DNA of 36,756 nucleotides from Betaproteobacteria bacterium (lineage in GTDB: Bacteria > Pseudomonadota > Gammaproteobacteria > Burkholderiales > Thiobacillaceae): NCBI GenBank assembly GCA_007280375.1, contig QYQG01000048.1:1-36756 (forward strand). The letters run 5' to 3'. Of the stretch, positions 22,588 to 33,006 are shown piece after piece. The notes beneath the pieces were generated by a model, which had not been told where the DNA came from, searched no databases, and saw nothing but the letters and a program-made list of their open reading frames with translations. Position numbers and translations under genes: made by a program. Within the stretch, counting starts at the first letter, position 1; each line of letters begins with the position of its first letter.

Positions 22588-23589
22588 TCAGCTTATCGCG
22601 TCAATCTGACCCGTCTGCACCAGCGTTTGCAACGAGAACTCCATCGTCATCATGCCCTCGGCGCGCGCCGTTTGCATGACGCTGGGGATCTGAAACACCT
22701 TGTTGTCGCGGATCAGGTTGCGCACGGCCGGGTTACAGGTCATCACCTCAAACGCAGCCACGCGACCGGGCTGGCCTTTGCGTTTTAATAAGCGTTGCGT
22801 CATGACTAGACGCAAGGACTGCGACAACTGCGCCCGCACTTGGTCTTGCTGTTGCGGCGGGAAGACATCGATGATGCGGTTGATGGTGTTGGGCGCACCA
22901 CTGGTGTGCAGGGTTCCAAAGACCAGATGCCCCGTCTCAGCGGCGGTCAAGGCCAGTTGTATGGTCTCCAGATCGCGTAATTCGCCGACCAAGATGACAT
23001 CGGGGTCCTCGCGCAAGGCGGCGCGCAGGGCCGACGAGAAGCTCTCGGTATCGCGCCCCACCTCGCGTTGCGAGACCACGCAGCGTTTGTCCCCGTGAAC
23101 ATATTCGATCGGGTCTTCCACCGTGATGATGTGGCCGGCGCGGTTTTGGTTGATCTGGTCGATCATCGCCGCCAAGGTGGTCGATTTGCCCGAACCCGTG
23201 GGGCCGGTCACCAGCACGAGGCCGTTTTCTTGTTGCAGGATATCGCGCGCCACCGGCGGCAGACCGAGCGCGTCCATGCGCGGGATGTGCGTCTCGATCT
23301 GCCGCAACACCGCGCCAATGCCGCGCATGGTCTGGAACAGGTTGACGCGGTAGCGCGTGCCATTAAGCTCGATGGCCATGTCGAGATCGTGCTGCTGTTC
23401 AAAGCGCTGGCGGGCCTCGGGGGTCAGGATCTCCGCCATAAAGGCCGTCATCTCCGCCGCCGTTACGATGTCGTCGGCAAAGGTGATGATCTCGCCATCG
23501 ACCCGTATCGCCAGCGGACGATCGGCGTGAAAATGGAAGTCCGAAAGCTTGTATTGCCCGGCATAACGGGCGATGCGTTCCATGCTCAT
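22588..23589 (-). CDS. PilT/PilU-family type IV pilus retraction ATPase
   Basis: Walker A GPTGSGKSTTLAAMI, ITVEDPIEYVH, Walker B region DPDVILVGELRDLETI, His box TGHLVFGTLHTSGA. Confidence 0.93.
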   Translation of the reverse strand: MSMERIARYAGQYKLSDFHFHADRPLAIRVDGEIITFADDIVTAAEMTAFMAEILTPEARQRFEQQHDLDMAIELNGTRYRVNLFQTMRGIGAVLRQIETHIPRMDALGLPPVARDILQQENGLVLVTGPTGSGKSTTLAAMIDQINQNRAGHIITVEDPIEYVHGDKRCVVSQREVGRDTESFSSALRAALREDPDVILVGELRDLETIQLALTAAETGHLVFGTLHTSGAPNTINRIIDVFPPQQQDQVRAQLSQSLRLVMTQRLLKRKGQPGRVAAFEVMTCNPAVRNLIRDNKVFQIPSVMQTARAEGMMTMEFSLQTLVQTGQIDAIS

Positions 23590-23592
23590 GGT

Positions 23593-24564
23593 CTATCCTT
23601 CTGCGTGATAAAGCGACAACGCTAGGATACCCGCATGGCGCGTAAGGGTGTAACCGTTTATCTGTATCAACGGGTGCGCGTCCGGCGCGGCGAGGGCTTG
23701 GCGTAACAGGTCATCCACGCGTGCGCGGCCAACATGCAGACCCGCCTGCGCCAGCCAGTGACGCAGGACATTACGCGCCCGTGGCGGCGACAACGCGGCC
23801 AAGCAGGCGGTGCTGAGTCGCCCTTCAGCATCCATCGCCCCCTGCATATCGTGTGCCGCCAACGCATCCAGCAGGTCCGCATCCTCCCCCATTTGGGTGG
23901 CGGTACGAGCGAGGATGGCAGTCACGGCGGGAAAACGCGTCGCCAATAAAGGCACAACCGCGTTGCGCAAGAAGTTGCGGCTGTAGCGCGGATCGGCATT
24001 GCTCGGGTCTTCGATCCATGACAACGAATGCGCCTCGGCGTAACGCATCAATGCGCCCCGTGGCGTAGTCAACAACGGTCGCCACAACGCAGGGCTGCCC
24101 GCCACGCTCACAACAGGACGCATCGCCGCTAGGCCACGCGTCCCCGCACCGCGCAACAGCCGGAATAACAGCGTCTCGGCCTGGTCGCCCTGATGGTGTG
24201 CCAGCACGATCGCATCGACCTTCTGGCGCGAGAACGCCGCACGCCGCGCATCGCGGGCGGCCGCCTCCACGCCTTTATCCGCCGTCTGCACCGTCATGCG
24301 TTCAACCGTCAACGGCACAGCCCACGCCGCACACACCTTGGCGCACTGCACCGCCCACGCATCGGCCTCGGGCATGAGGCCATGATGGACATGCAAGGCC
24401 GACAGAGTGAAGCCCAAGTCCTGCCGCTGTGCAGCCAACAGGTGCAGGAGGACTGTGGAATCGAGACCGCCCGAATAACCCACACAGAGGTGCGCCGCGC
24501 CCGTTGCCGGCAGCACGGCGCGTAGGAACGCACCCACCTCCGTCGGCAGGTCAGGCCCCGTCAC
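23593..24564 (-). CDS. tilS: tRNA(Ile)-lysidine synthase
   Basis: PP-loop VGYSGGLDSTVLLHLL, LAHHQGDQAETLLFRLLRGAGTRGLAAM, WIEDPSNADPRYSRNFLR. Confidence 0.96.
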   Translation of the reverse strand: MTGPDLPTEVGAFLRAVLPATGAAHLCVGYSGGLDSTVLLHLLAAQRQDLGFTLSALHVHHGLMPEADAWAVQCAKVCAAWAVPLTVERMTVQTADKGVEAAARDARRAAFSRQKVDAIVLAHHQGDQAETLLFRLLRGAGTRGLAAMRPVVSVAGSPALWRPLLTTPRGALMRYAEAHSLSWIEDPSNADPRYSRNFLRNAVVPLLATRFPAVTAILARTATQMGEDADLLDALAAHDMQGAMDAEGRLSTACLAALSPPRARNVLRHWLAQAGLHVGRARVDDLLRQALAAPDAHPLIQINGYTLTRHAGILALSLYHAEG

Positions 24565-24566
24565 GG

Positions 24567-25532
<966 letters not shown>

Positions 25533-25550
25533 CGTCTTCGCCTCCGGATA

Positions 25551-26111
25551 TCAGTGATGCGTGTGGCCACAGGTGCTGTGGTCGTGATCATCGTCATCGT
25601 CATCGTCGTCGTCGTCATCGTGATCGTGATGATGACCGTCCGCCCCATGCACATGGCCGTGCGCGATCTCCTCGGGGATGGCCGCACGCACCGCCAACAC
25701 GCGGCAGGTAATATGCAGGCGTTGCCCAGCCAGCGGATGATTGCCGTCCACCACCACCTTATCGTCAGCGATATCGGTCACGGTAAAGACGCTGAGGTGA
25801 TCGCCCTCGCCTGTGTGACCTTCAAACTGCATCCCAACCTCGGCCTCCGCCGGAAAATCGCTGCGCGGCTCGACCCGCAGCAGATCGGCATCGTAATCAC
25901 CGAAGGCATCCGGAGGATCGAGCACCACATCCAGCGTGTCGCCCACCGTCTTGCCCTCCAGCATCGCCTCCACCTTCGGGAAGATGCCATCGTAGCCACC
26001 GTGCAGATAATCCGCCGGCGTATCGACCTCGGCCTCTTCCAACAACTCGTCATCCATCGTCGCCAAACGATACGACAAAGACACTACGGTATTTTGCGTA
26101 ATCACCATCAC
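25551..26111 (-). CDS. slyD: FKBP-type peptidyl-prolyl isomerase, SlyD-like, with His/Asp-rich tail
   Basis: YLHGGYDGIFPKVEAMLEGKTVGD, IF-domain, tail HVHGADGHHHDHDDDDDDDDDDDHDHSTCGHTHH. Confidence 0.92.
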   Translation of the reverse strand: MMVITQNTVVSLSYRLATMDDELLEEAEVDTPADYLHGGYDGIFPKVEAMLEGKTVGDTLDVVLDPPDAFGDYDADLLRVEPRSDFPAEAEVGMQFEGHTGEGDHLSVFTVTDIADDKVVVDGNHPLAGQRLHITCRVLAVRAAIPEEIAHGHVHGADGHHHDHDDDDDDDDDDDHDHSTCGHTHH

Positions 26112-26569
26112 AAGCCCTTCACAATTTCAAGAATCTCTTCGGCATGACCTCTCGCGGTCACTCCATACTGGGCGTGGCGTATCACCCCCGTCGCATCGAT
26201 GACAAAGGTCGATCGGAGTATCGACTCATGCATCGCGCCATCGACCTCGCGGTTCTGCAACACGCCATACAGACGACACACCGTGCTCTCGCGGTCGGCC
26301 AAGAGGCGCACGGTGATGCCATACTTATCGCGGAACTCGCTGTGGCGGATGCAGTCATCGCGCGACACGCCTAACACCGTACAGCCCGCCTTGGAAAAAT
26401 CGGCCTCCAAATCGCTAAACTCCATCGCCTCCGCCGTGCAACCCGGCGTATCATCGCGGACATAAAAGTATAGAACAACCGATCGCCCCGCATAATCGGC
26501 CAGACGCACGAGGGTCATGTCGGCATCGGGTAGTTCAAACTCTGGCGCAGGGACACCCGCAGTTAGCAT
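26108..26569 (-). CDS. bcp: peroxiredoxin (Bcp/PrxQ family)
   Basis: VVLYFYVRDDTPGCTAEAMEFSDLEADF peroxidatic Cys motif. Start set at MLTAGVPAPEFELPD. Confidence 0.9.
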   Translation of the reverse strand: MLTAGVPAPEFELPDADMTLVRLADYAGRSVVLYFYVRDDTPGCTAEAMEFSDLEADFSKAGCTVLGVSRDDCIRHSEFRDKYGITVRLLADRESTVCRLYGVLQNREVDGAMHESILRSTFVIDATGVIRHAQYGVTARGHAEEILEIVKGL

Positions 26570-26621
26570 TGCTCTTCTCCTGTATCGTGAAATCACTGAC
26601 GCGCATTATAGGTCTCAACCC

Positions 26622-27782
26622 ATGAAAAAAACGCAAGCACCCTTGGAATTACCCCCCTTAAAGACCCTCTTGGGCGGCATCAGCCCACGCACCTTCTTCC
26701 GCGACTACTGGCAGAAACGCCCGTTGTTGGTCAAAAACGCCCTGCCCGGGGTGGAAAACCTCCTCTCGCCCGCCCAGTTACGCGCCTACGCCGACGACGA
26801 AGACGGCGAAAGCCGCCTCGTCCAAAAAAAGCGTGGTCGCTGGTCGCTAGACTATGGCCCCTTCGACAGCGACACCCTAAATAACCTGCCCAACAAGGAC
26901 TGGGCCTTGTTGGTGCAAGGTGTAAACCTCTTGGATCCCGCCGGCGACCGTCTGCTCAATCACTTCAACTTCGTCCCCTATGCGCGTCTGGACGACCTCA
27001 TGGTCAGCCTCGCGCCCCCCGGCGGCGGCGTAGGGCCCCACTTTGACCCCTATGATGTCTTCCTCATCCAAGGCATCGGCAACCGCCGCTGGGAGATCAG
27101 CACCCAAACAGACCGTAGCCTCGTCCCCGGTGCGCCGCTACGCATCCTCGCCGATTTTCAGGTCGAAGAAACCTTTCTGGTTGAACCCGGCGATCTGCTC
27201 TATCTACCGCCACAGTGCGCGCACAACGGCGTGGCCCTGACGGAATGCATGACCCTCTCGGTGGGCTTCCGCTCGCCTAGCTTTGAAGAGATGACCGTGC
27301 AATACCTCAACCACCGCATCGACACCGTAGAGGCGCCCGGCCATTATGCTGACCCCGATCTCACCCCCACCCAACACCCCGGCGAGATCCCGTCGGCCAT
27401 GCTAGAGCGCATCGCAAAACAGGTTACACGCGCGCTAGACGGGTCTAAGGGTGGCCTCAAGGCCTCGATCGCGCGTTACCTCAGCGAACCCAAGCCCAGC
27501 ACCTTTTTCACCGCACCCGCGCGGCCGCCCACGCTGGCGGCCTTCATGCAAAAGGCCGCGCGCCACGGGGTGCGGTTACACCCCGGCAGTCGCCTGTTGT
27601 GGCACAAAAAGCAGATGTTCATCAATGGCGAGTCGCTAACCCCGACCGCGGCCGAACGCACCGCCCTCATCACCCTAGCCGACCAGCGCAGCCTCATCGG
27701 AGAGGCCATCCCAGACACCGCGATACCCCGCCTACACGAGTGGTTCTGTACCGGTTGGTTGGTCTATGGTTCACAAAAATAA
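26622..27782 (+). CDS. roxA: cupin/JmjC-like 50S ribosomal protein L16 arginine hydroxylase (YcfD/RoxA family)
   Basis: ISPRTFFRDYWQKRPLLVKNALPG, GVGPHFDPYDVFLIQGIGNRRWEI (HxD), LEPGDLLYLPPQCAHNGVA-type motif. Start set at MKKTQAPLELP. Confidence 0.9.
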   Translation: MKKTQAPLELPPLKTLLGGISPRTFFRDYWQKRPLLVKNALPGVENLLSPAQLRAYADDEDGESRLVQKKRGRWSLDYGPFDSDTLNNLPNKDWALLVQGVNLLDPAGDRLLNHFNFVPYARLDDLMVSLAPPGGGVGPHFDPYDVFLIQGIGNRRWEISTQTDRSLVPGAPLRILADFQVEETFLVEPGDLLYLPPQCAHNGVALTECMTLSVGFRSPSFEEMTVQYLNHRIDTVEAPGHYADPDLTPTQHPGEIPSAMLERIAKQVTRALDGSKGGLKASIARYLSEPKPSTFFTAPARPPTLAAFMQKAARHGVRLHPGSRLLWHKKQMFINGESLTPTAAERTALITLADQRSLIGEAIPDTAIPRLHEWFCTGWLVYGSQK

Positions 27783-27824
27783 ATACTTCACAAAAGAAAC
27801 TAGCGTGATTTATCTAAATAGGCT

Positions 27825-27852
27825 TGCAAAGCTACGAAGAATCGCTAGAATT
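27825..27852 (+). promoter_or_regulatory. Putative sigma70 promoter (TTGCAA-16 nt-TAGAAT) for the small lipoprotein gene
   Basis: Hexamer match with 16-bp spacing, 68 bp upstream of the ATG. Confidence 0.45.
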
Positions 27853-27919
27853 ACGCCGGTCAAGGTTGGCGTGTGCTGATCGGACTTTACTTTTAAACTC
27901 TCCGTACGAAGGAAAACTC

Positions 27920-28081
27920 ATGAAAATCACCGCTCTGTTCGCTGCTATGTTGCTGGCCCTCTCCTTGACCGCTTGTGGCAAAAAAAACGAAGCCGCTCCG
28001 GCTGCTGACGCTGCTGCTCCTGCTGTTGCTGCCCCGGCTGATGTTGCTGCTCCGGCTGCTGCTCCTGCTGCTGCCAAGTAA
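27920..28081 (+). CDS. small Ala/Pro-rich lipoprotein (53 aa)
   Basis: MKITALFAAMLLALSLTACGKKNEAAPAADAAAPAVAAPADVAAPAAAPAAAK: signal peptide with lipobox LTAC; SD gaagga upstream; strong terminator downstream. Confidence 0.85.
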   Translation: MKITALFAAMLLALSLTACGKKNEAAPAADAAAPAVAAPADVAAPAAAPAAAK

Positions 28082-28094
28082 TCTGGCATCCAGT

Positions 28095-28124
28095 AAAAAA
28101 CCGGCCTTCGGGCCGGTTTTTTTT
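28095..28124 (+). terminator. Rho-independent terminator
   Basis: aaaaaa-ccggcc-ttcg-ggccgg-tttttttt. Confidence 0.95.
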
Positions 28125-28197
28125 CGTCTATCTTTTGCGTACTTCTTCAGCGTATTTCTTCACACCACCAAGACGACACACAAACGACACACAAACG

Positions 28198-28590
28198 CTA
28201 CGCCGCCAGATGGGTGTCGATAAACTCGCGCACAAAGGACTCGGGTTTGACGCTATGAAAACGCGCCACCTCCACGCCCTTTACGAACATCAGCACGGTT
28301 GGAAAGCCCTTGCACGCATAACGACCCGCCAGCTTCATGTCCTCGCCATCCTCCGCGTCCGTCTGCACCTTGGCCAGACGCACCCGCCCGTCATAGCCCG
28401 GGATTACCCGTTGCAAGATCGGTGACAAGACATGACACGGGCCGCACCACTCCGCCCAAAAATCCACCAGCACCGCGTGCTGATGCGAGGCTTCGAGGAC
28501 ATCCTGTTCAAAATGGGCGAGGTCGGTCGCAAAGATCAGCGCATCGCCAACCGCGCGTTCATGAGCGTGATCGTGATGCTGTAAGGACAT
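28198..28590 (-). CDS. thioredoxin-family protein
   Basis: VLVDFWAEWCGPCHVLSPILQ, cis-Pro KGFPTVLMFVKG. Confidence 0.9.
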   Translation of the reverse strand: MSLQHHDHAHERAVGDALIFATDLAHFEQDVLEASHQHAVLVDFWAEWCGPCHVLSPILQRVIPGYDGRVRLAKVQTDAEDGEDMKLAGRYACKGFPTVLMFVKGVEVARFHSVKPESFVREFIDTHLAA

Positions 28591-30434
28591 TACACCCCCG
28601 ACCCACGCGACGCACGCTTACGCTCATGTTCGTTGAGGTAACGCTTACGGATGCGGATCGATTTCGGGGTCAGCTCGACCAATTCGTCTTCGGCAATAAA
28701 CTCCACCGCCGATTCTAGCGACAGGATGATCGACGGCACCAAACGCACCGCCTCGTCCGTGCCGGAGGCGCGCACATTGGTCAGTTGCTTGCCCTTGACC
28801 GGGTTGACGATGAGGTCGTTATCGCGCGAATGGATGCCGATGACCATGCCTTCATACAACTTATCGCCCGGGTTCACAAACATGCGGCCGCGATCTTGCA
28901 ACTTCCACAGCGCGTAGGCCACCGCCTCGCCATTTTCTTGCGAGATCAACACGCCGTTGCGCCGCTCCGCCACGCCGCCTTCTTTGATCGCACCGTATTC
29001 GTCGAACACATGGGAAAGCAGACCGGTGCCGCGCGTCAGGTTCATAAACTCGCCTTGGAAGCCGATCAAGCCGCGCGCCGGGATGACATATTCGATCCGT
29101 ACCCGACCACGACCATCCGGCACCATGTCTTGCAAGTCGCCGCGACGCAAGCCCAAGGACTCCATCACCGCGCCCTGATGGCCTTCTTCCACATCCACCG
29201 TTAGTTGCTCATACGGCTCCATCTCGACCCCGTTGACCATCTTTTTAACCACGCGCGGGCGACCCACGGCCATCTCAAACCCCTCGCGACGCATGCTCTC
29301 CAACAGGATAGACAGGTGCAACTCGCCACGGCCCATCACATCAAAGACATCCGACTCATCGGTGTCATGCACCCGCAGGGCCATATTGGTCAGCAGCTCT
29401 TTGTGCAGACGATCACGGATCTGACGGCTAGTCACAAACTTGCCTTCCGTACCCGCCAACGGCGAGGAGTTGACCATAAACTGCATCGACAGCGTCGGCT
29501 CGTCGATCTTCAGCAGCGGCAGGATCTGCGGCTGGTCAATATCGGTAATCGTCGCGCCCAGCACCAAGTCTTCGATACCGGTAATCTGCACGATGTCGCC
29601 GGCCTCGCCCTCGGCCAGCTCGATCTTATCCAGACCACGATAGCCCAACACTTGGCCAATCTTGGCCTTGATCGGGCTACGATCGTGTTCCTTCATCTCT
29701 TCTTCCGTACCAAAGCCGACCAAGACCTGCTGACCGGTCTTGACGCGGCCTTGCTTGATGCGGCCCACGCCGATGCGGCCCAGATAGGACGAATAATCGA
29801 GCGCGGAGATCTGCAACTGCAAAGGCGCGTCCTCGATGATCTCCGGTGCGGGGACATGCTTTAACACGGTCTCAAACAAGGGCGTCATGTCCTCGCGCGG
29901 CGCGTCCATCGTCAACGCGGCCCAGCCGTTCAGGGCCGAGGCGTAGACGACGGGGAAATCCATCTGCTCATCGGTCGCGCCGAGTTTGTCGAACAGGTCA
30001 AAGGTTAGGTTGACGGCGTTCTCTGCGTCAGCGCCATCGCGATCCACCTTGTTGACCACCACGATGGGGCGCAGACCCAAGGCCAAGGCCTTTTTGGTCA
30101 CAAAACGGGTCTGCGGCATCGGACCTTCGACCGCATCAACCAACAGCAACACACCATCAACCATGCCCAACACGCGCTCCACCTCACCGCCGAAGTCGGC
30201 GTGACCGGGGGTGTCGACGATGTTGATGTGCGTGCCTTGATACTCCACCGAGGTATTCTTGGCGGTGATGGTAATACCGCGCTCTTTCTCCAGATCGTTC
30301 GAGTCCATGACCCGTTCCGTCACCTGTTGGTGTGCGGCGAAGGTGCCTGATTGACGCAGGAGTTTATCGACCAGCGTAGTCTTACCGTGGTCCACGTGGG
30401 CGATGATGGCGATGTTGCGGATGGCGCGTGACAT
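28590..30434 (-). CDS. typA: translational GTPase TypA/BipA
   Basis: [48 protein letters not shown]-terminal BipA domain. Start set at MSRAIRN. Confidence 0.97.
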   Translation of the reverse strand: MSRAIRNIAIIAHVDHGKTTLVDKLLRQSGTFAAHQQVTERVMDSNDLEKERGITITAKNTSVEYQGTHINIVDTPGHADFGGEVERVLGMVDGVLLLVDAVEGPMPQTRFVTKKALALGLRPIVVVNKVDRDGADAENAVNLTFDLFDKLGATDEQMDFPVVYASALNGWAALTMDAPREDMTPLFETVLKHVPAPEIIEDAPLQLQISALDYSSYLGRIGVGRIKQGRVKTGQQVLVGFGTEEEMKEHDRSPIKAKIGQVLGYRGLDKIELAEGEAGDIVQITGIEDLVLGATITDIDQPQILPLLKIDEPTLSMQFMVNSSPLAGTEGKFVTSRQIRDRLHKELLTNMALRVHDTDESDVFDVMGRGELHLSILLESMRREGFEMAVGRPRVVKKMVNGVEMEPYEQLTVDVEEGHQGAVMESLGLRRGDLQDMVPDGRGRVRIEYVIPARGLIGFQGEFMNLTRGTGLLSHVFDEYGAIKEGGVAERRNGVLISQENGEAVAYALWKLQDRGRMFVNPGDKLYEGMVIGIHSRDNDLIVNPVKGKQLTNVRASGTDEAVRLVPSIILSLESAVEFIAEDELVELTPKSIRIRKRYLNEHERKRASRGSGV

Positions 30435-30451
30435 AAGGGGATAATCCAAAT

Positions 30452-30487
30452 AAAAAGACCGCGAATTGTAGCACGCGGTCTGGGGTT
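30452..30487. terminator. Bidirectional-looking hairpin terminator between typA and the 36-aa ORF
   Basis: agaccgcg (30456-30463) / cgcggtct (30474-30481) with A-run on the left and T-run on the right. Confidence 0.7.
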
Positions 30488-30506
30488 TTTTGCTTAAAAG
30501 ATCGTG

Positions 30507-30617
30507 TCAAACCTCTCTAATCAACCAGATAAACACCACATGCAACAGCACCGCAATGGCAACAATAACAGCCACGGCCTTGTTTTCACTCTTATTAAAT
30601 ACCGATTGTAGATCCAT
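30507..30617 (-). CDS. 36-aa single-pass membrane protein (not in ORF track)
   Basis: MDLQSVFNKSENKAVAVIVAIAVLLHVVFIWLIREV*; aaggag SD upstream of ATG; terminator-like hairpin downstream. Confidence 0.7.
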   Translation of the reverse strand: MDLQSVFNKSENKAVAVIVAIAVLLHVVFIWLIREV

Positions 30618-30691
30618 GAAACGACTCCTTAAGATAAATTAGCAATGGCTGATATTCTCAGGGTTTGCGCCTAGCCACACATTGATATGGG

Positions 30692-31942
30692 TCAATTCAA
30701 CGCCACACGCACCCCAAACGGCACCGGTGCGCGCCCCTTAACCAGCCACAGCACCGGATACGGCGGCGGCACGCTGGGAAACACGCCCTCGGCATCGGTA
30801 AAATAAAGCAGGGCATCGGGGTTGGCATTTTCTCGTTCGACCCACGCGAACACCGGCCTAAAATCTGTACCGCCGCCGCCCGTCATCTCAATCGGCAAGG
30901 CCATAGCTTCCCACACCGAAAACAGCCACGGTGCGCCCTCGGCCAGCCGTTCGTCGCAAGCCAACAACGCGACATCGGCACGCACCTGCGCCTTGATCGC
31001 GTCCACCTCAGAGAGAAACTCGGTCAACTCCTCCGCCTGGATCGAACCACTGGTATCGACCGCCACCACCAGACGGATGCCTAGGCTAGAGAGACGCGGC
31101 AACATCGCCGCCGACTCGCGCCGCGACGGCCGCTGAAAGCTGTAATCATCGCGCGCCGTGCGCACCAGATAATCCGCCAACAACGCGCGCCACGACACCT
31201 GCGGGGCGATCAATTCATCGACAAAGCGTTGCAAGGAGGCCGACAACTTGCCCGCCTGCCGCGCTGACTGTGCCGCCGCCGCCAGTCGGCCGCGCCACTG
31301 TTCGTCCAGCTTGCCATCGTCGGCCAAATGGCTCGGCGGGGCAGCAAGCGCCTCGCTAGACTTTTGCTGCTGCCCGGCTGGGCGCGGTTGTTCATGACCC
31401 GTCGCCTCGCCCTCGCCACCCTCATTGTTCTCGCTACCCTCGCCCGGTTCGCTCTGACCCTGACCACCCTGACCTTGGCTATCCTGATCGAACAGATGCT
31501 GGTCCATCGGTTGCTCGTCGGTATCCTGATGCAGGATGGGATAGATCTCCTCCGCCGTCAGGCCGCGATACTTCGCATCGGTCAGCGCGTTGGGCGGGCC
31601 ACGCAGATTTTCATCATCCAAGATCATATTCACCGCGTAGTCGCAGGCGACATCCCAACGATGTTTTTCGCGATGCTCACGGCGCGCAAAATGCGACATC
31701 GCGCAGTGCATCGCCTCGTGCGCCAACACAAACTGGGTCTGTTCCAAGGTCAACGCAGCAATATAGTCCGCGTTGTAATACAAGGCCCGCGCATCGGTCG
31801 CCGTCGTCTTGCACCACGCCTTATCCGCCACGGTGAGCGGCAGATGCATGACGAGGGAACCCAAAAACGGTTGATCGAGGATCAGCCGTGTACGCGCCGC
31901 CGCCAGCTTGGTCTCGACCGAGGGCGACGCGGCGGCGGCCAT
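30692..31942 (-). CDS. VWA-like domain protein with N-terminal HExxH metallopeptidase-like domain (DUF2201 type)
   Basis: LAHEAMHCAMSHFARR (HExxH); VVAVDTSGSI (DxSxS MIDAS); Gly/Gln/Glu-rich linker. Start at MAAAASPSVE overlaps the ATPase stop. Confidence 0.85.
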   Translation of the reverse strand: MAAAASPSVETKLAAARTRLILDQPFLGSLVMHLPLTVADKAWCKTTATDARALYYNADYIAALTLEQTQFVLAHEAMHCAMSHFARREHREKHRWDVACDYAVNMILDDENLRGPPNALTDAKYRGLTAEEIYPILHQDTDEQPMDQHLFDQDSQGQGGQGQSEPGEGSENNEGGEGEATGHEQPRPAGQQQKSSEALAAPPSHLADDGKLDEQWRGRLAAAAQSARQAGKLSASLQRFVDELIAPQVSWRALLADYLVRTARDDYSFQRPSRRESAAMLPRLSSLGIRLVVAVDTSGSIQAEELTEFLSEVDAIKAQVRADVALLACDERLAEGAPWLFSVWEAMALPIEMTGGGGTDFRPVFAWVERENANPDALLYFTDAEGVFPSVPPPYPVLWLVKGRAPVPFGVRVALN

Positions 31943-32991
31943 CACGGCGTCGGTTCGAATTTGTAAAGCATCAACTCGGCGACGCTGTTCGCCCACTCCA
32001 CAAACTCCGGCACGGCAAACAACGGTTTGCCGATGGCGCGGTGCAGATCGGTGACCAGCATCACGCCCATCTCCCGTTGCGGGAAGCGTCTGGCATAGGC
32101 GAGGACATTGCCCAGCAAGGCGGTATCCTCCTTCGCCGCGCGCGCACGACGCACCAAGGCGGCCGCCACCCCGTATTGCAGGTCTATGCCCTTGGGCACC
32201 TCGGTCTCATGCCCAGCGAGGATGGCGTCGATGTCGGGCAGGTTCGTCATGTTGTCGAGAAAGGCCTTCAACTCCACGCCCGTCGCCTTACCGACACAGG
32301 CCTGCAAGGCATCGAGCAAAAGCGTGGGATGCGCAGCAAATTTTTGCAAGGCGCGATGCGCGTATTCCCACGAACGCGGACTCGGAAAGGCCATCGGGTT
32401 ATGCGCCGGATCGTAGTTAAACAACAAGTCAGGACGAAAGCGCAGAAAGGCCAAGATACCGGTATCCACGCCATGTCCCTGCGCCCAATCGACCCAGTCG
32501 TCGAGCGAGGCCTCGACCTCATAATGGGTGAAGCGATTGGCGAGCGGCGCGGGCATGGCGTAGGTCACGCCGCGATCGCCCTGACGATTACCCGCCGCAA
32601 AGATCGCCCAGTCCTCAGGGATCTGATAGTCGCCCAGCTTGCGATCAAGGATAAGCTGATAGGCCGCCGCCGAGACGGTCGGCGGCGCGGCGTTGATCTC
32701 GTCCAAAAACAAGATACCGGCGGGGCCGTGGCGTTGGGCATCGGGCAACATCGCGGGGATAGACCACTGCACCGTATCGCCGGCCCGAAACGGGATGCCA
32801 CGCAAGTCGGTTGGCTCCATCTGCGACAGGCGGATATCGATCAGTGGCACGCCATGCCGCGCCGCGATCCCGGCGATGATCTGCGACTTGCCCACACCCG
32901 GCGGCCCCCACAACATGACCGGCGTGTGATGACCGGCCGCACAACTTTCAAATTCGCGGGCGAGGATGGTTTCGATATGAGAGGGGCGCAT
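31942..32991 (-). CDS. MoxR-family AAA+ ATPase
   Basis: Walker A WGPPGVGKSQ, Walker B ILFLDEINAA, PEDWAIFAAGN sensor 1 region. Confidence 0.9.
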   Translation of the reverse strand: MRPSHIETILAREFESCAAGHHTPVMLWGPPGVGKSQIIAGIAARHGVPLIDIRLSQMEPTDLRGIPFRAGDTVQWSIPAMLPDAQRHGPAGILFLDEINAAPPTVSAAAYQLILDRKLGDYQIPEDWAIFAAGNRQGDRGVTYAMPAPLANRFTHYEVEASLDDWVDWAQGHGVDTGILAFLRFRPDLLFNYDPAHNPMAFPSPRSWEYAHRALQKFAAHPTLLLDALQACVGKATGVELKAFLDNMTNLPDIDAILAGHETEVPKGIDLQYGVAAALVRRARAAKEDTALLGNVLAYARRFPQREMGVMLVTDLHRAIGKPLFAVPEFVEWANSVAELMLYKFEPTP

Positions 32992-33006
32992 AAGAGATCA
33001 CTAGTT

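Noticed and set aside
25554-26147. 197-aa plus-strand ORF opposite slyD with a Val/Ile-rich start
   Set aside because: Mirror of the Asp/His trinucleotide repeats in slyD; the apparent hydrophobic N-terminus is the complement of the Asp tract.
27832-28089. 85-aa minus-strand Ala-rich ORF over the lipoprotein gene
   Set aside because: Antisense artefact of GCT-rich repeats; the plus-strand frame has signal peptide, SD and terminator.
28160-28198. Short direct repeat acgacacacaa x2 considered as a CRISPR-like or regulatory array
   Set aside because: Only two short adjacent units, no spacers and no cas genes; too short to support a claim.
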